Assembly (NCBI GenBank): GCA_006503475.1
Contig: RSEH01000291.1
Coordinates: 1 to 55,068 of the forward strand
Source of the DNA: Stentor roeselii
Lineage: Eukaryota; Ciliophora; Heterotrichea; Heterotrichida; Stentoridae
Reading direction: 5' to 3'
Length of the DNA stretch: 55,068 bases
The position numbers were made by a program, and so were the translations under genes. Of this stretch, positions 9,085-18,298 are shown piece by piece (position 1 is the first letter of the stretch; the number at the start of each line of letters is the position of its first letter). Below the pieces are notes generated by a model. That model saw only the letters and a program-made list of their open reading frames with translations. It did no database searches and had not been told where the DNA came from.

Positions 9085-9261
9085 ATGGGCAGCCTTTGCA
9101 ACAAAAGCCAAGAAATTAAATGTAAAGCTCCTGAGATAAGATTGATTTTTATTAGGGATGATTTCGTTTTTATCAGGGATAAAGTTTTGTTTATTATTCC
9201 GGAAATGAATCAGGAAATGGAGTACTCGGAAGTCAGGAACTCGCCTAAGTCGATATTTTAG
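9085..9261 (+). CDS. Small protein of 58 residues with possible N-terminal lipidation
   Basis: An open frame of 58 codons begins at ATG 9085, preceded by atatataa, and ends at TAG 9259-9261. The N-terminus MGSLCNKSQ has Gly2 and Cys5, compatible with myristoylation and palmitoylation, and the rest ('IRDDFVFIRDKVLFIIPEMN') looks like alternating beta strands of a folded protein. Its composition is coding-like rather than AT-random, and it stands head-to-head with the SAM gene, like the other divergent pairs here. No family recognised. It could be a chance frame, or the first exon of something longer, though no following intron was found. Confidence 0.4.
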   Translation: MGSLCNKSQEIKCKAPEIRLIFIRDDFVFIRDKVLFIIPEMNQEMEYSEVRNSPKSIF

Positions 9262-9621
9262 GAATTTTGTATTTTAGGATTTTTTTTTAGTTTAAGAAGG
9301 AATTTTTGGGGGTTTTGAAGGTTGGAGGGTGCTGGGTTTAGAGTTTTTTTATGTTTGGGATGGGTTATAGCAGTGTAGAGAAGGTTGATGTCATTCGCTG
9401 GGTTGATTAGGGATAAATTTACTTAAAACTAATGTTTTTGAAAGAATTGAAGGTTTCAATAAAAGGGATTATCTATGAGCCTGAACTAATTCTCTTAATC
9501 ATTAATAAAACCCATTATTTTTTTCAGCCTTACGAATTCTCTAGTCATTTTTATTGAATATATTAAATCACGCTGAAACCTTTCCTTAAACCTAGTCTGA
9601 CCCAAACCTTCCTCTTAATTT
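9262..9621. other. Intergenic spacer, no gene seen
   Basis: T/G-rich then A/T-rich sequence between the 3' ends of the small 9085 gene and the Arl-like gene. No open frame, repeat or RNA gene is apparent. Confidence 0.5.
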
Positions 9622-10143
9622 TTACTTTTCAATCATTTGACACAACCAAATCATAGCATCCTGAAAGTCCTGATCCTCCTGCATTAAATCCACAACAACC
9701 GATTTCATATTAACCAAAGGATGAACCATATCAGCCCCAACACGATTAACAATTTCCGGCAAGTCTCTTATTTCAGGTGACCTGCTATTAAAAACAATTA
9801 AAAAGCTAGCATCTCTGAGTTCTTCTTCATTGACAAGAACATGCAGTTCTTTCCTGGCTTCGTAAAATCGGTCAGGTTTATCAGCATCGACAACAAACAC
9901 AACAGCCTTGAATTTAATATTTTTATAAACAGTTGGCCACAAACACCTCAAAGTCGACTTCCCGGGCAAGTCCCAAACAGCAACTTGGACGATTCCTCGA
10001 AGTCGGATTTCTTCGTAGTTGAATCCGTAGGTCGGCTCGAAGTTGTCCCATTTGTCTGCGTATAAAAATGTTGTCTTACCTGCACTGTCAAGACCGACTA
10101 TTAAAACTTGGGGAAGGGAATCAGAAGATGAGCATATTCCCAT
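9622..10143 (-). CDS. Arf/Arl-family small GTPase with degenerate switch 2 and G4 motifs
   Basis: 173 residues, normal Arf length. MGICSSS at the N-terminus gives Gly2 for myristoylation and Cys4 for palmitoylation. The P-loop is GLDSAGKTT (residues about 17-25), and the switch-1 threonine lies in 'FEPTYGFN', as in Arf proteins. The switch-2 motif normally WDxGGQ reads WDLPGKS, losing the second glycine and the catalytic glutamine, and the G4 motif NKxD reads FNSRSPE. So nucleotide hydrolysis and guanine specificity may be altered; it may be a constitutively GTP-bound or nucleotide-weak Arl (inference). Arf/Arl proteins recruit effectors to membranes. The stop is TAA and no intron is needed. 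Confidence 0.8.
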   Translation of the reverse strand: MGICSSSDSLPQVLIVGLDSAGKTTFLYADKWDNFEPTYGFNYEEIRLRGIVQVAVWDLPGKSTLRCLWPTVYKNIKFKAVVFVVDADKPDRFYEARKELHVLVNEEELRDASFLIVFNSRSPEIRDLPEIVNRVGADMVHPLVNMKSVVVDLMQEDQDFQDAMIWLCQMIEK

Positions 10144-10270
10144 GAAATTTAATTTTTTATGGAAATTTTTTGATTTTTGGAGAATTTGGAAGGATTTTGG
10201 AATTTGGGGTTTTTTAGATTTTAGAGAGGATTTTTTTTTTTGAGGTTTTTGGTTTTTGGGTTTTAGGGTT

Positions 10271-10849
10271 ATGAAGGTTTTAGAAGTTTATAATATGAAA
10301 AAAAATCAGGTTTTTCAAGAAAAAATCAGGCAAAAAAGATCTATTGTGAAACGATCTTTAACTACTGCACTTCCTAAAAATACGAAGAAGCTTTCTTATG
10401 ACAATGCAAGTAAACTTATTCCTAAAACTGAAACCCTCTTAGAGTTTCCACCAATCGATCCTATTATTTTTCAGCTGCAAATAAAACAGACTCCTAAAAT
10501 AATCAAATACAACATAAAACGACTTAATAACTCAACTTTGCTATATAAAACCGACAATGGAATGTTTCGATGCCGTTTTGACCCTTCAAATCTTGGAAAG
10601 TCTAGATCTCATAAGTCTTTTTCTACTTTTGCACAAGAAAACAGCGACCAACTTGTATTAAGCACTGAGAATGCTTTGCACGATTTGTATAATCAATCGA
10701 TTCGACTTCAGAACATGATAAAAAAGAAGGAAAAAGAGAAGAAACTCGATTTCGGGGCTTTTTGTAACTTTTCTTATAAACTTTCATCAATAAATCAAAG
10801 TATTGTTAAAGAACAGAGTAGAATTTCGAGGTCTTTTTATAGTATGTAA
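10271..10849 (+). CDS. Hypothetical basic protein, 192 residues
   Basis: The first true ATG of the open frame is at 10271; a second Met 8 codons later (10295) starts 'MKKNQVFQEKIRQKRS' and is an alternative start. The protein is Lys/Ser/Asn-rich with a basic N-terminus, a central 'LLEFPPIDPIIFQLQIKQTP' and an amphipathic C-terminal region ('IRLQNMIKKKEKEKKLDFG'). No domain was recognised. It ends with tandem stops TAA TAG. The upstream leader is unusually T/G-rich. It lies head-to-head with the Arl gene, 127 nt between starts. Confidence 0.55.
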   Translation: MKVLEVYNMKKNQVFQEKIRQKRSIVKRSLTTALPKNTKKLSYDNASKLIPKTETLLEFPPIDPIIFQLQIKQTPKIIKYNIKRLNNSTLLYKTDNGMFRCRFDPSNLGKSRSHKSFSTFAQENSDQLVLSTENALHDLYNQSIRLQNMIKKKEKEKKLDFGAFCNFSYKLSSINQSIVKEQSRISRSFYSM

Positions 10850-12193
10850 TAGATAAAAGTTAAAAATATTGTTTTTAATTATTAGGTGATTGTTGGAATT
10901 GAAAAAAGGTTTAATGTTTTTAGTTAATTTATCACTTAAACTAAATCTTTATGATAAGTCGAAAGAATTTAGATTTGAGAAAGTTGTTGATGATCATACC
11001 TTTCAAGATTTCTTCAGAAGCCACCATTGATCAAGATCTCATAGAAACTATTGAATTTTCTCCTTGTTTTAAGTCGAAAATTGACTATCCACTTGATTTC
11101 ATTTACAGCATGATAATTAAAGACAATAGATAAATATACAGGCTATTATTTTACCTGATAAATTGCATGAACTGATATTTTTCAAACAATAGTATGAGTT
11201 CATCAGACTAGAAAAATACGAATGAGAGCTTTTATTCTTATAATTTTGCTTAATAATCCATCAAATGAATAATTTAAATTGTCTATAAAAAACCAGAATA
11301 TCAGTTAAATTCTTTCAATTCAGCCTCAGTCATCACTTAAGTCAGAGCTGTAGATTCAATAGTAAGAAAATACAAACAGGGTTTATCATTATGAATGAAA
11401 AAAAATCATTGAGTAGAGTAAGATTTAAACCAAATTTAAAAGAACTTGCCTAGTTTTCAAAGGATATAATCTGAAAATGTGAAATCGCTGGCGGTAAGTA
11501 TAAGCTGAAGATGTATAGCTTTTAAGCTTTAATGAATCAATCAATCTATCAAATAAACAATTCAGTTAACTTCTCTTATATTTTCTGCACATCACACTGA
11601 AAATTAAGCTAAGTGAAAAGAAGAATTCCTGACATCAAATATACTAAAACTAAAAGATTTATGTCAGTTGCTATAAAAATTTCGGATTTAAGTTAGAAAT
11701 CGATAAAATGAGAAAGAATGATCAAAAGTTTTATCTAAAAGAATTAGATCATAATCACTCAAACAATATCATATCAGTTCATTCTTGAGATATTAATACC
11801 CTTCATGAAGATTGAATCCTAAAATCTTATATACCATCTCTTAATGATGTAAAATAACTTTCTGTTGCCTTAGATGGTAAATTTTTCCTATTCATTGAAT
11901 TTCTTGATATTTTAATCCTTTCACTAAGTGGCTGAGAAATTTTTCTTCTTCTATTTATTTAATTAAACTTATAAAGATCTAAATATCCTCTTAATAAAAT
12001 AGCATAAAATAATACCCATATTGATATAACTATCGTTATCCCTTGGTATTTATTTGTTTAGTGATATCAGCAGTTTTATTACTAAACCTTAGATTATGTA
12101 AATATCACAACCCTCCAATATCTCTCCAAATTAATCTCTTTAACAGAAATTTTCCTTGAAATCCCATTATTCTTTCCCTATAAAAATATATAC
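10850..12193. other. Gene-free stretch with a weak plus-strand coding relic
   Basis: No intact gene. From 10951 a 60-codon frame ('EATIDQDLIETIEFSPCF', 'YPLDFIYSMIIKDN') reads like real protein, and similar-looking pieces continue in shifting frames to about 11880 ('LPDKLHELIFFKQ', 'SVALDGKFFLFIEFLDIL'), each broken by stops. This suggests a decayed gene, but I cannot name the family. The last 60 nt before 12194 include ctataaaaatatata, a likely promoter element for the next gene. Confidence 0.35.
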
Positions 12194-12766
12194 ATGGCTG
12201 AATCACCAAAATTCTCTCCTAAAAAAACATCCGCCGATGTCAAAAATCCTCAATTTCTAGTCCTTCCAGTAAAAAAATTTCCCAAGATCAGATCATCAGC
12301 GGAAAAATCAAAAATCCTAAACTCAGCCTTAACCCGAAATGTAGCGAAAACCCTTCCAGTCCTTTCAGCAAGTAAATTTTCTAACGGCCCATTGAAATCT
12401 TGCATTTCTAACAAGTTTAAAGGGCATTCGAGTCAAAAATTTTCAGACCCAAGCAACTCTTGCAATTCCTCGCCAAATTTAACAACACGAAAATTTCCTC
12501 CAAGGTACAAATACTTGGAAGAAAAGTCTCCGGCGCAACAAAAAACCAGGAGTCAGTGGAAAGTGAATAAAGCCGATTTAGAATTAATACATCAGTCTGA
12601 CCCAAGGCACCTAAAAGCATTGATCGACTTCACAAAATTATCAATCACAAGCCAATATTCCCACTTTCGAAGTGTTTTACGTCCACACACCAGAAAGCTA
12701 AGCTGGAAGTGGGAAACTCCAAAATCAGTCTCATCAAAGACAGTGCGTTTCCAAGAAGAGCCTTAA
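12194..12766 (+). CDS. Hypothetical basic Ser/Lys-rich protein, 190 residues
   Basis: ATG at 12194 is preceded by ctataaaaatatatac. The protein is rich in Lys, Ser, Pro and Asn through residue 120 and probably disordered. The C-terminal part ('KADLELIHQSDPRHLKALID', then 'KLSWKWETPKSVSSKTVRF') is more ordered-looking and holds a tryptophan pair. No known domain. It ends in TAA followed two codons later by another TAA. It converges with the 12873 gene. Confidence 0.5.
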   Translation: MAESPKFSPKKTSADVKNPQFLVLPVKKFPKIRSSAEKSKILNSALTRNVAKTLPVLSASKFSNGPLKSCISNKFKGHSSQKFSDPSNSCNSSPNLTTRKFPPRYKYLEEKSPAQQKTRSQWKVNKADLELIHQSDPRHLKALIDFTKLSITSQYSHFRSVLRPHTRKLSWKWETPKSVSSKTVRFQEEP

Positions 12767-12872
12767 ACATAATCAATATTTTCCATAAATTCTTTATTTT
12801 GAGAGAAACCTCAAAATATGCACTATGCCCGGCCTTTCAACAAAATTTAGTTTGAACATTATTTAAAATACA

Positions 12873-13178
12873 TTAAAACATTGAGTCTTCCGTCGTACTT
12901 GCTGAAGAATCCAGCTCTTGAAACTTCTCATCGAATATCATCGGGTTCACTTGTTGTCTGATGGGAGCTTTGTGTCTATTTGAAGGCTTTTTAGGAGAGT
13001 CGTTGGCTTCCAGGATTTTCCGAAGGTCATTTGCTGCTTTTTCTTCTTGAATGCCGAGGCTCACGGGAAATTTGTCTAAAAACGGATTTGGCCTTTCTGC
13101 AGAGACTTTTATCTTCAATGGTCTTGGTTCTGGAGATATTAAGTTGCTAACAGTTCTTTGTTTCTTGCCAAATTCCAT
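12873..13178 (-). CDS. Hypothetical small protein, 101 residues
   Basis: The frame runs from ATG 13178 to TAA. The N-terminus is basic ('MEFGKKQRTVSNLISPEPRP') and the C-terminus acidic and Ser/Thr-rich ('ELDSSASTTEDSMF'). The middle 'GIQEEKAANDLRKILEAND' could form a short helix. No family recognised; coding is supported by composition, an in-frame ATG and its tight placement between neighbours. Confidence 0.45.
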   Translation of the reverse strand: MEFGKKQRTVSNLISPEPRPLKIKVSAERPNPFLDKFPVSLGIQEEKAANDLRKILEANDSPKKPSNRHKAPIRQQVNPMIFDEKFQELDSSASTTEDSMF

Positions 13179-13412
13179 TATAGCTTAGTGACATATTTAA
13201 GTTAATTTTTTTCAAATTTACTTAGAAATTGGCAAAGACTTTGAAGAGAGTTCTTTGTGAAGGATGATCGATTTAAATATTTTACTTGATTCAGGAGTAT
13301 TAATTCATAATTTTCTTATAAAAAACCTGAAACTATTATCAACCCAATCTTTACCGATCTGAGTCAATCAAGCATTTTGACATATTTCCCTTTCCTCTTA
13401 TAACCAATTTAA

Positions 13413-15068
13413 TTACTCAAAAACACACCAAGAAGAAAGTCCATCAAAATACGGTACCCAAGGTCCAACACTTTCAAAAGTGAGAAACGAGTAGACGTTA
13501 GTAGCTTGCTCATAATTTTTCTCTTTCAGCAGCGTCAGATGATCGCTCATGACTTTGAGAGTTGGAATCGAAATAGGACGACCACAGTTCTGAACTGGGC
13601 ACTTGTAACAAAAATCGTTTTTTATAATGCTTTGGTCGACTTGGTACTGTTGAAAGAATTTCGTTATTTCAGCTAAACATGCAAGGTTTAAGCAAAACAC
13701 GCATAAGTTGTGATTGCATAAAAAACCTTTAATGTTGTGAAAACCTCGACATTTTGTGCAAGAAACACTCAAATCAATTGACTTTGATAAAATTGGAGAT
13801 GAAATTTCTTGAAGACTTTCAGGAGAACTCTCTGATTTCAACTCGTTAAATGAAAGTTTAAATGAACTTGGGTTTGATGATGGCTTTGATATCTTCTTTG
13901 GAGATGTTGGAAGTAAGTTGATTTCTGGGTCTTTTGAAGTTTTTAAATGAATTTCATCATTTTTTGAGTTTTTTAAGTATCCTGCCTGGATTTCATGTAT
14001 TTTTTTAGTATTTAAATGAGTTTTTGATTGGGTCTCAGGTATTTTTTCATTATTTAGATGAGTTTTTAAGTGAATCTCAGACATTTTCCCATCTTTTGAA
14101 TCAGATCTTTCCCGAATTCCAGAAACTTTACCCTCACCTGAAGAGTTATTAAAAAAATTCTCATTACTTTCATCTCTCAAGTGTTTTTTTGCAATAATTC
14201 CAAAATTTTCCATTTCACTTGACTGACTTTTAACAAGATTAAAAAAAGATTCAGATTCTTTTGATTTCTGTTTAACTAAAATACCAGAATTCGCTGAAAT
14301 TTTAGGACTTTTGATTAACTCAAGTCCAACAATGCAATCATGACAAGAGGCAAGATTTTCCAGATGTTTACTTTGATTCTTTTTGATGAAAGCGAAGCAA
14401 ATCTCGCAATAATCATGAACATTGCATTTCGATATTTTATGACGAGGAAAGGCAGGACAAAGGTTGCATCTTAAAGCACCCTTTGATGGTTGTTCTCCAA
14501 TTAAGCTAAGATACTGAAGACAAAAAGGGCAGAAGTCACTTCGCTTCGTTGATAACTTTTTAGAGATGCATGAGGAGCAGTAATAATGTTCTTTACATTT
14601 AGAAGTTTGCAAAATTGTTGAAGAATTCAAATCTTTTTTGCAGAGATTGCAAAATTTATTCTGGGAATTGTTTAAAATTCCAATATTTTCGTGATTTTCA
14701 TAGTTTTCTATTTTTTTCATGTTTTTTAATTGTTTTTCTGATCCTTGATCGACAAGAATTGATGAGACATGCACTTTTGAAGAGGGTCTCGCTTTATAAG
14801 AACTGTTTATTTGGCTTAAAGGTGGCTTTGAGACCTTTGGAATGTCTGAAGCTCCTGAATCATGAAGTTTTCGAGTGCTTTTCATTTGGTCGTTGAATGT
14901 GCATCGGCTTGATGTTCTTACTGATGCGCGGGATGGATTTTGAAAAATGTTTGAAATTGAATTGCTGCTTAGTTGTCGCGGTGCTGAGTGGTTTGATCTT
15001 GTTTCTGATCGATTTTCAACCTCTATCTTATGTGAGAATCTTGAGAATTCTTTGAAGTTCTGACTCAT
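13413..15068 (-). CDS. RING-like multi-cysteine zinc-binding protein, 551 residues
   Basis: After a Ser-rich N-terminus there are three cysteine clusters: residues about 140-185 ('KFCNLCKKDL' ... 'HYYCSSCI' ... 'DFCPFCLQYL', a RING-like C-x2-C ... H-x2-C-x2-C ... C-x2-C layout), about 200-245 ('LRCNLC', 'CNVHDYCEICFAF', 'CHDC'), and about 435-510 ('SCTKCRGFHNIKGFLCNHN', 'CVFCLNL', 'CYKCPVQNCG'). Between clusters 2 and 3 lies a tract of imperfect 14-residue repeats around 'EIHLKTHLNNEKI' and 'TQSKTHLNTKKI'. RING-type clusters often mark ubiquitin ligases; the three-cluster layout is also reminiscent of RING-between-RING proteins, but no catalytic cysteine can be assigned. Stop TAA, no intron required. 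Confidence 0.65.
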   Translation of the reverse strand: MSQNFKEFSRFSHKIEVENRSETRSNHSAPRQLSSNSISNIFQNPSRASVRTSSRCTFNDQMKSTRKLHDSGASDIPKVSKPPLSQINSSYKARPSSKVHVSSILVDQGSEKQLKNMKKIENYENHENIGILNNSQNKFCNLCKKDLNSSTILQTSKCKEHYYCSSCISKKLSTKRSDFCPFCLQYLSLIGEQPSKGALRCNLCPAFPRHKISKCNVHDYCEICFAFIKKNQSKHLENLASCHDCIVGLELIKSPKISANSGILVKQKSKESESFFNLVKSQSSEMENFGIIAKKHLRDESNENFFNNSSGEGKVSGIRERSDSKDGKMSEIHLKTHLNNEKIPETQSKTHLNTKKIHEIQAGYLKNSKNDEIHLKTSKDPEINLLPTSPKKISKPSSNPSSFKLSFNELKSESSPESLQEISSPILSKSIDLSVSCTKCRGFHNIKGFLCNHNLCVFCLNLACLAEITKFFQQYQVDQSIIKNDFCYKCPVQNCGRPISIPTLKVMSDHLTLLKEKNYEQATNVYSFLTFESVGPWVPYFDGLSSWCVFE

Positions 15069-15537
15069 TCTTATATCTGATTTTTATTAGAGTATTTGAT
15101 ATGGAATCTATTAGATTGATTAATTGTTGTAAGTGAAATGATTTTTTATTTATTTTGAGAAGGCTTTGAGATGAAATTTTTGCATGATCTTTAGTTTATC
15201 ACCGGAATTGAACTTTTGATTTGATTAAGGTGTAAATCTTGGCTTTAAGATTTAATCTTCTGTTTTTAATACAATTAAATTATGATGATTAACATTTATA
15301 TTCATATTTCTAGTCAATTACTTATTCTTTAGATGAGAGCTAGGTTTTAAACATGTAATATTGAAATATTGTGAATAAGGCTTCTGAATCAAACTTCTTC
15401 AAATTTTCTCCCAACTCATAACATGAAAATAACTAAATTGTTAAAAAGATACTAATTATCACATTAATCCATCAAATATCAGTCTAAATTTCATTCCGTA
15501 TTAAAAAATATGACATTTTCAACTCTCAACAAAATAA
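15069..15537. other. Bidirectional promoter-length spacer, no gene seen
   Basis: AT-rich spacer between the divergent starts of the RING-like gene and the kinase. No open frame or repeat is apparent. It is much longer than the other divergent spacers in the window. Confidence 0.5.
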
Positions 15538-16404
15538 ATGGAAATTCCAAGCCTTGATAATCTATTCTCCCAATTTCATGAAGTAAAAGTTTTATACACA
15601 TCCTCAGCTAGTCCGACAACAGTTTACCTTTACGAGGACTCAGGCTGCAATAAACTGATTTTAAAGAAACTAGAGAAATCGAAGATCTTGTCAAGTCAGC
15701 AGCTCGAATCAGCCGTTCGAGAAATGCAAATTCATTCGAGTCTCCGTCATCCTAACATTGTGCAGCTTTACGACTACCGCGAGACTCCTTCAGAATTTTA
15801 TTTGTTAATGGAATTCATTTCACGACATGACTACTTCACAGAAAGAATCGAAGTGGTAAAATCCAAACAGAACAACAAGCCATTTAACATGAAGCCAGAT
15901 GGAAACATCGAGAAATTGCGTTCATTTTCATTTGATATACTTTCAGGTCTGGAATACATGCATAGTAATGGTTTTATCCATATGGACTTAAAACCAGCGA
16001 ATCTTATGGTCAGGCCAGAAGTGAGTTCAAATGAGTATCCTTTAGTAAAAATAGCAGATTTCGGACTTTCACGGAAAATTGACAGTCAAGGGTTGTGCAT
16101 AATAGAAAAGAAGTGTGGAACTGACAAGTACATCGCTCCTGAAGTCAAAGACGGGGCAAGGGTTTCATGTGTTTCTGACATGTGGGCTTTTGGATTGATT
16201 CTTCATTTGTTGACAGTCGGATACCTTCCATTTGCTTTGAAATGGTCACCTGGACAGCCTTTGAAGTTCATGCCGAGACATTGGAAGAAATATGAGCAGA
16301 CAAAACTTACTGACCTGATCCAATCATGTCTACAGGTCAACCCCGAGCAAAGAATCTCATCAACTGAAGCCATATGTCACGAGTGGTTCTCTTGTGAAGT
16401 CTAA
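15538..16404 (+). CDS. Serine/threonine protein kinase, single domain
   Basis: 288 residues, essentially a bare kinase domain. Visible landmarks: lysine in 'KLILKKLEK', 'LRHPNIVQLYD', catalytic loop 'FIHMDLKPANLM' (HMD in place of HRD), DFG in 'IADFGLSRKI', APE in 'KYIAPEV', and 'DMWAFGLILHLL'. The glycine-rich loop is degenerate (YTSSASPTTVYLYE has no GxGxxG), so ATP binding may be unusual. The loss of the HRD arginine makes it a non-RD kinase, often not controlled by activation-loop phosphorylation (family knowledge). A stop-free in-frame 15-nt candidate intron, GTAAAATCCAAACAG at 15856-15870, would shorten it by five residues in a variable loop. It resembles ULK/CAMK-like kinases; the substrate is unknown. 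Confidence 0.85.
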   Translation: MEIPSLDNLFSQFHEVKVLYTSSASPTTVYLYEDSGCNKLILKKLEKSKILSSQQLESAVREMQIHSSLRHPNIVQLYDYRETPSEFYLLMEFISRHDYFTERIEVVKSKQNNKPFNMKPDGNIEKLRSFSFDILSGLEYMHSNGFIHMDLKPANLMVRPEVSSNEYPLVKIADFGLSRKIDSQGLCIIEKKCGTDKYIAPEVKDGARVSCVSDMWAFGLILHLLTVGYLPFALKWSPGQPLKFMPRHWKKYEQTKLTDLIQSCLQVNPEQRISSTEAICHEWFSCEV

Positions 16405-16413
16405 TTAATAAGT

Positions 16414-16860
16414 TTAATTGTACTTGAAGTACTTCCTTAGTAATGAAAAATTTACTTGCCCCAGGTCTTTATGACAGTCAATGTGATGCTTGTCGATAAG
16501 ACTCAAAATCGAACGAATTTCTTTACCCAGGTTGGAATGGCTCAGGTTCAGTCCTTCTCTTGTAAAAAATGATTTTGAAGGCTGTGGAAGAGAACTTTTT
16601 CTTAGCCGGATTCGATTTTTTACTGTTTTTTCTAAACCTGTGAAACCTGAAGAGTTCTGAGGAGTTGGAATCAGTTGGACTGAATCTGGCTTTAAAAAGA
16701 TTGATGAAAATGAATTCAGCTCTGGAAGACGTGAGGCTTTGTTTGAACGAAGGGAAGTGTTGTTGGATGAGAGTTTGCTTGATATGTTTGCGAGTCTTTT
16801 GGAGTAGTTTTCTAATATTTTCTGGTCTTCAGGGTCAAGTTTTGAATAGTAAGACATCAT
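16414..16860 (-). CDS. Hypothetical protein, 148 residues
   Basis: The frame runs from ATG 16860 (second Met at 16857) to TAA. The N-terminal 'LDPEDQKILENYSKRLANI' is helical and charged; the rest is Ser/Leu/Arg-rich, ending in 'LIDKHHIDCHKDLGQVNF'. No family recognised. It converges on the kinase with 9 nt between stops and diverges from VPS36 with 112 nt between starts. Confidence 0.5.
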   Translation of the reverse strand: MMSYYSKLDPEDQKILENYSKRLANISSKLSSNNTSLRSNKASRLPELNSFSSIFLKPDSVQLIPTPQNSSGFTGLEKTVKNRIRLRKSSLPQPSKSFFTREGLNLSHSNLGKEIRSILSLIDKHHIDCHKDLGQVNFSLLRKYFKYN

Positions 16861-16972
16861 ATGAAAGATTAAATACCAAATTAACTAAAACAAATCAAAA
16901 CATAAAAACAAAAACTCCAAATTTCTAATAACCTCTAAACTCCTAATCTCATTAATCCTAATTATTCTCATC

Positions 16973-18106
16973 ATGGATGCCAAACTAACTGAAAGCTCTC
17001 GTCCAGTGCTAATCCCATCAGAAGTGATACTAAAAGAGCAAAACAACGTAGAAGTCTTATTCGAGTAAGCTCCAATCAGTGACTCTTCAAAAGGCGAGTG
17101 TTACACCTACTTAACCTCTTTCCGTCTCGTCTTCATCTCAAGGTCCAGTTTCGCCCTTCCCCTTTTCTTCCTCAATTCTCCACGTCAAGGCGGAGGTTTT
17201 TTACGCAGTGAAAGAATCGAAATTTCAATAACTCCAAAGTCCATCCCCTCCAATCTCCAAGAATATTTCCAGTCATCAATTCTCCTTCCAAAGCAAATAT
17301 CTTTAAAATTCCGTTCAGGTGGTCGAAACGATTTTTTCAACAGTTTAATTTCAGCCCAATCAGGAGAAGCTTGGCTTCGACCATTGTCCGTAGAGCAAAA
17401 ACAAATAAAAGTCGAAGGATATGGAATTCTCGGAATAAAACAAGCATTAAAAGAAGAAACAAAAGACAGAAATGAAACAATGTCAACAGGCTTTAGAGAT
17501 TTAAAAAGCCTTGTTGATAAATCACAGGAACTAAAAAATCTTGCAGCGAAGTTAAAAATGATGGACGATAGTCAAGACCCTGAATTAAAGGAAATCAAAG
17601 AGTCTATGGCGAGCATGGGATTTACTTCTGGAGTCACAAAAGAATCGGCTGGGAAGAACTATTTAAGTCAACTTGCAAGAGAAGTCTCTGATTTCATTAA
17701 AAGTCAATTGGAAAAAAGTGGAGGATTACTTCCTATGGTCGATGTTTTTTGCATTTATAATCGTGCAAGAGGGGGAAATGTTGTCAGTCCTAAAGACCTT
17801 AATGACGCTTGTGAAATGCTTGAAACACTTTGTTTACCTGTGAGACTTAAAGAACTTGCCTCTGGAACAAAGGCTCTTACTTTGGGAAATCAAGCTATGG
17901 AAGTTTTAATTAAAAGAGTTGTGGAAAAAGTAAGTGAAGTTGGAAATCTTAGTGCTAAAGCTGTTGCTGATGCTTTTGATATTAATCAGATTATTGCACT
18001 TGAATGTCTTTTTAGTGCTGAAAGAAATGGAGACTTGTGTAGAGATGAAGGTATTCAAGGATTACAGTTTTATGAGAATTTGTTTAGGAGGGGAAGGGTT
18101 AATTAA
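16973..18106 (+). CDS. VPS36: ESCRT-II subunit VPS36 (GLUE plus EAP30 domain)
   Basis: Two exons, 16973-17064 and 17080-18106, joined over the 15-nt intron GTAAGCTCCAATCAG; 372 residues. The N-terminal ~130 residues form a PH-like GLUE domain ('YTYLTSFRLVFISRSSFALP' is its characteristic early strand pair; 'KQISLKFRSGGRNDFF' a later one). From about residue 225 the EAP30 winged-helix region is clear: 'LAREVSDFIKSQLEKSGGLL', 'LNDACEMLETLCLPVRLKEL' and 'GLQFYENLF'. VPS36 binds ubiquitin and phosphoinositides and, with VPS22 and VPS25, sorts ubiquitinated cargo at endosomes. Without the intron the first exon would end at TAA 17066-17068. The length fits the family. Confidence 0.9.
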
Positions 18107-18298
18107 GAGGTTAAGGATTAGGTAGATTGGTTTAATTAATATGACTGTTAAATAGTTTTAAAGATTTTATAGAGAAAGAATTCATTGAAATATAATTTCT
18201 TTGAATTGTGAAAAGAATCATTTAGAAGAAGAAATTTATTCAATGATTCCAATATCAGACAAAGAATCAACTTAAAATAGCTATATTTTCATACAGCG

